A stretch of 7,235 bases of DNA from Acidobacteriaceae bacterium (GTDB lineage Bacteria > Acidobacteriota > Terriglobia > Terriglobales > Acidobacteriaceae), in contig PMOF01000066.1 in the NCBI GenBank assembly GCA_003162495.1, positions 1 through 7,235 on the forward strand. Direction: 5' to 3'. Position numbers and translations under genes: made by a program. The notes below the pieces were generated by a model. The model did not search any database and was not told the DNA's origin. It saw only the letters and a program-made list of their open reading frames with translations. This document shows positions 5,848 through 7,235 of the stretch, piece by piece (within the stretch, counting starts at the first letter, position 1; each line of letters starts with the position of its first letter).

Positions 5848-6450
5848 CTAGAAGTGATACGCCACGCCCAGCGTCGGGACGTAAATGTTGTACCACTTAT
5901 TTGTGGAGAACTGCGTGTCGCCGAAGGTGGGCACCTTGGTCACATATCCACGGTACTCGGCTCGGATATCGAAGCTCGGACTGATCTCATACGCGACCCC
6001 CGCTCCATACATTGCCCCAATCTCGGTCTGCCGCTTCACATCCAGAGTCTGTGTGCCGGCGTTCTGAATCGGCGTGAAGATAATGGCTGCCGGCCCCCCC
6101 TCCAAAAACGGATTGTATTTGCGGAAGTTGAACGTGCGCACGTACGCCACGGAAAATTCCTGCGTGCGAGTCACCACGTTGTAGTCGTTTGGGTTGACAT
6201 AAAAATTGATCTTGTTCTGGTAGGTGATTCCGTAGTTGGCCTCCAGGGCGCTTGAGGGGGTGAGCATAAATCGATAGCCGGCCAGGGCCCCCAGGGCATA
6301 GTTGGAATGAACCTGAACGTCCGTCGATGAAGCGATGAATGGCTCAATAAGCCCGATTCCGCTGATGCTGATGTCCTGGCGGCTCTCCTGAGCCCGGCCT
6401 GCCGCCACGCATACAGCCAGCAGGAATGCTATGAACGCGATCTTCTTCAT
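5848..6450 (-). CDS. Outer-membrane beta-barrel protein
   Basis: A 200-residue protein. ATG 6450 is chosen because it gives a clean signal peptide (MKKIAFIAFLLAVCVAAGRAQ, cleavage near ARAQ/ES) with AGGA 4 nt upstream. An upstream in-frame TTG... type start at 6504 would add 18 polar residues before the Lys-Lys. The mature part alternates short amphipathic strands rich in Tyr, Gly and aromatics, for example YALGALAGYRFML, LEANYGITYQNK, EFSVAYVRTFNF, YNPFLEGGPAAI, IGAMYGAGVAYEI and FDIRAEYRGYV. It ends GVAYHF, with the terminal Phe typical of the BAM recognition signal. This fits an eight-strand OmpA-like or 'outer membrane beta-barrel' (PF13505-type) protein. The ligand or role is unknown. 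It faces pheA convergently across a shared terminator and lies downstream of the LysR gene on the same strand, with a 290-bp gap that argues against one operon. Confidence 0.8.
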   Translation of the reverse strand: MKKIAFIAFLLAVCVAAGRAQESRQDISISGIGLIEPFIASSTDVQVHSNYALGALAGYRFMLTPSSALEANYGITYQNKINFYVNPNDYNVVTRTQEFSVAYVRTFNFRKYNPFLEGGPAAIIFTPIQNAGTQTLDVKRQTEIGAMYGAGVAYEISPSFDIRAEYRGYVTKVPTFGDTQFSTNKWYNIYVPTLGVAYHF

Positions 6451-6740
6451 TCGGTCCTGAACCTCACCAATGCGCAACCGTCCGGCTGGCAACGAGCTTG
6501 TCAATTCCGGCGCGCCGGTTCTTGTCCGGGCCCCGCTCTCAGCATTGTAAATGGCCGAGCCGGTCCCGCCGGAATGTCCTGTATCGGACCAGCCGCCTCA
6601 GTCATCGTACATGCTCTGGCAACTGAAATATCTGACGCTATAGACGCATCAGAATCAAAAGCGTACTCGAATCCTCTATGCGCCCATGCAATTCGCGGCC
6701 ATCACCGCTCTGCCTTTTCTCAAACTGGCCCGCTACTCCT
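6451..6740. other. Non-coding gap between the LysR gene and the barrel gene
   Basis: This 290-bp gap should hold the barrel gene's promoter and the 3' end of the LysR transcript, both read on the minus strand. A minus-strand TACAAT (6549-6544) could be a -10 box but lacks a good -35. A perfect TTGACA (6504-6499, minus) lacks a -10. A 12-bp GC palindrome lies at 6507-6518. An imperfect inverted repeat at 6631-6653 could be a weak terminator. A 63-residue open frame on the plus strand here has no homology that I recognise and is taken as chance. Confidence 0.5.
6631..6653 (-). repeat. Inverted repeat downstream of the LysR gene
   Basis: TCTGACGC (6631-6638) faces GCATCAGA (6646-6653) across a 7-nt loop. 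In minus-strand RNA the one mismatch becomes a U-G pair, giving an 8-bp hairpin. Only a weak U-tract (UAUUU) follows, so it may be a poor terminator for the LysR transcript, about 90 nt past its stop, or chance. Confidence 0.3.
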
Positions 6741-7235
6741 TCACCCGGTTCGATCCACCTGGTAATAAAATGGCGGCCCCTGCTGCTTGGCCAGCGCGCG
6801 CACCGTGCGGAGAAACGCCCTCGCGGCGTGAGAGAGTGTTCCCTGGCTCCGATGCACCAGCCGCAGCACCCTCTTGATCTCCAGCTCGTCCACCGGAATC
6901 CGCACCAGGTCCCCGGTCTCCAACTCCCGCGCCACCGTCAGATGCGGCACCAGCGCCACTCCATTGCCCATGGCCACATACCGCTTGATCGCTTCGATCG
7001 TGGGCAGCTCGATTGCCATATTCAACGGCGCGCGGTAACGCTGAAACGTTTCGATCACTTTCTGCCGCAGCGGCGACGCCACATTGTGGGCTACAAACAG
7101 CTCTTCCCCAAGATCGTTGATGGAAACCCGCGCCGCGCCCGCCAGCGGATGATTAGGACTCACAATGAAAGCCAGACTGTCTCCATAGACCGCGATGGTG
7201 CGAAACTGAGTCGGATCGGGGCGAAAGGAAATCAC
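6741..7235 (-). CDS. LysR-family transcriptional regulator, C-terminal part (5' end outside window)
   Basis: The last 164 codons or so of an open frame that runs off the right edge, a little over half of a usual 300-residue LysR protein. What remains is most of the periplasmic-binding-like effector domain. Signature stretches are LAFIVSPNHPLAG (hinge-side strand), ELPTIEAIKRYVAMGNGVALVP (the E-x-x-x-I-x-x-x-V-x-x-G-x-G-x-x-x-x-P motif that is strongly conserved in this family), ELETGDLVRIPV and a final amphipathic helix (SHAARAFLRTVRAL). The N-terminal winged helix-turn-helix lies outside, so the DNA target and effector cannot be inferred. The GTG at the very edge is unlikely to be the true start. 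The neighbour on the other side, usually the divergent target in LysR systems, is also outside the window. Confidence 0.88.
   Translation of the reverse strand: MISFRPDPTQFRTIAVYGDSLAFIVSPNHPLAGAARVSINDLGEELFVAHNVASPLRQKVIETFQRYRAPLNMAIELPTIEAIKRYVAMGNGVALVPHLTVARELETGDLVRIPVDELEIKRVLRLVHRSQGTLSHAARAFLRTVRALAKQQGPPFYYQVDRTG

Noticed and set aside
6574..6765. 63-codon plus-strand frame in the gap before the LysR gene
   Set aside because: No RBS, no recognisable domain, and it runs into the LysR 3' end antisense.

Overview
The window is about 7.2 kb of GC-rich bacterial chromosome. It holds eight protein genes, all of which belong to recognisable families; none is a mobile element. The mix suggests a Gram-negative, menaquinone-using soil bacterium, most likely Acidobacteriota (Terriglobia-like). 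It includes a MEDS-domain histidine kinase, a DUF3617 exported protein, an MqnP-type UbiA prenyltransferase, a triple-BON periplasmic protein and an outer-membrane barrel ending in Phe. The phylum assignment is inference from gene content, not from a marker gene. I saw no tRNA, rRNA, CRISPR array, IS element or prophage sequence.

Layout, left to right. The 3' end of malate dehydrogenase (+) opens the window. A small DUF3617 exported protein (+) follows; its stop lies 6 nt from the stop of a convergent histidine kinase gene (-). That kinase has MEDS, PAS, HisKA and HATPase domains in order. From the kinase's start region, transcription diverges into a secreted three-BON-domain protein (+). This gene has a near-ideal Shine-Dalgarno, a GTG start, and an upstream match to the extracytoplasmic (sigma-E type) promoter consensus; an intrinsic terminator ends it. 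Next is a two-gene unit (+): a UbiA-family prenyltransferase and prephenate dehydratase (pheA), whose reading frames touch at an ATGA. A perfect 22-bp palindrome with T-rich flanks on both sides then serves as a terminator between pheA and a convergent outer-membrane beta-barrel gene (-). After about 290 bp of non-coding DNA the window closes with the C-terminal half of a LysR-family regulator (-), cut by the window edge.

How the genes relate. Futalosine-type menaquinone synthesis (the presumed route for the prenyltransferase) and phenylalanine synthesis (pheA) both draw on chorismate, so that pair is metabolically coherent. The BON protein, its putative envelope-stress promoter and the divergent sensor kinase could form an envelope or chemical-stress locus, but that link rests only on adjacency and one promoter match. 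No clearly new multi-gene system is visible. The best leads are the sigma-E-like promoter of the BON gene, the orphan MEDS kinase with its ambiguous non-ATG start, and the unresolved translation start and leader of pheA.
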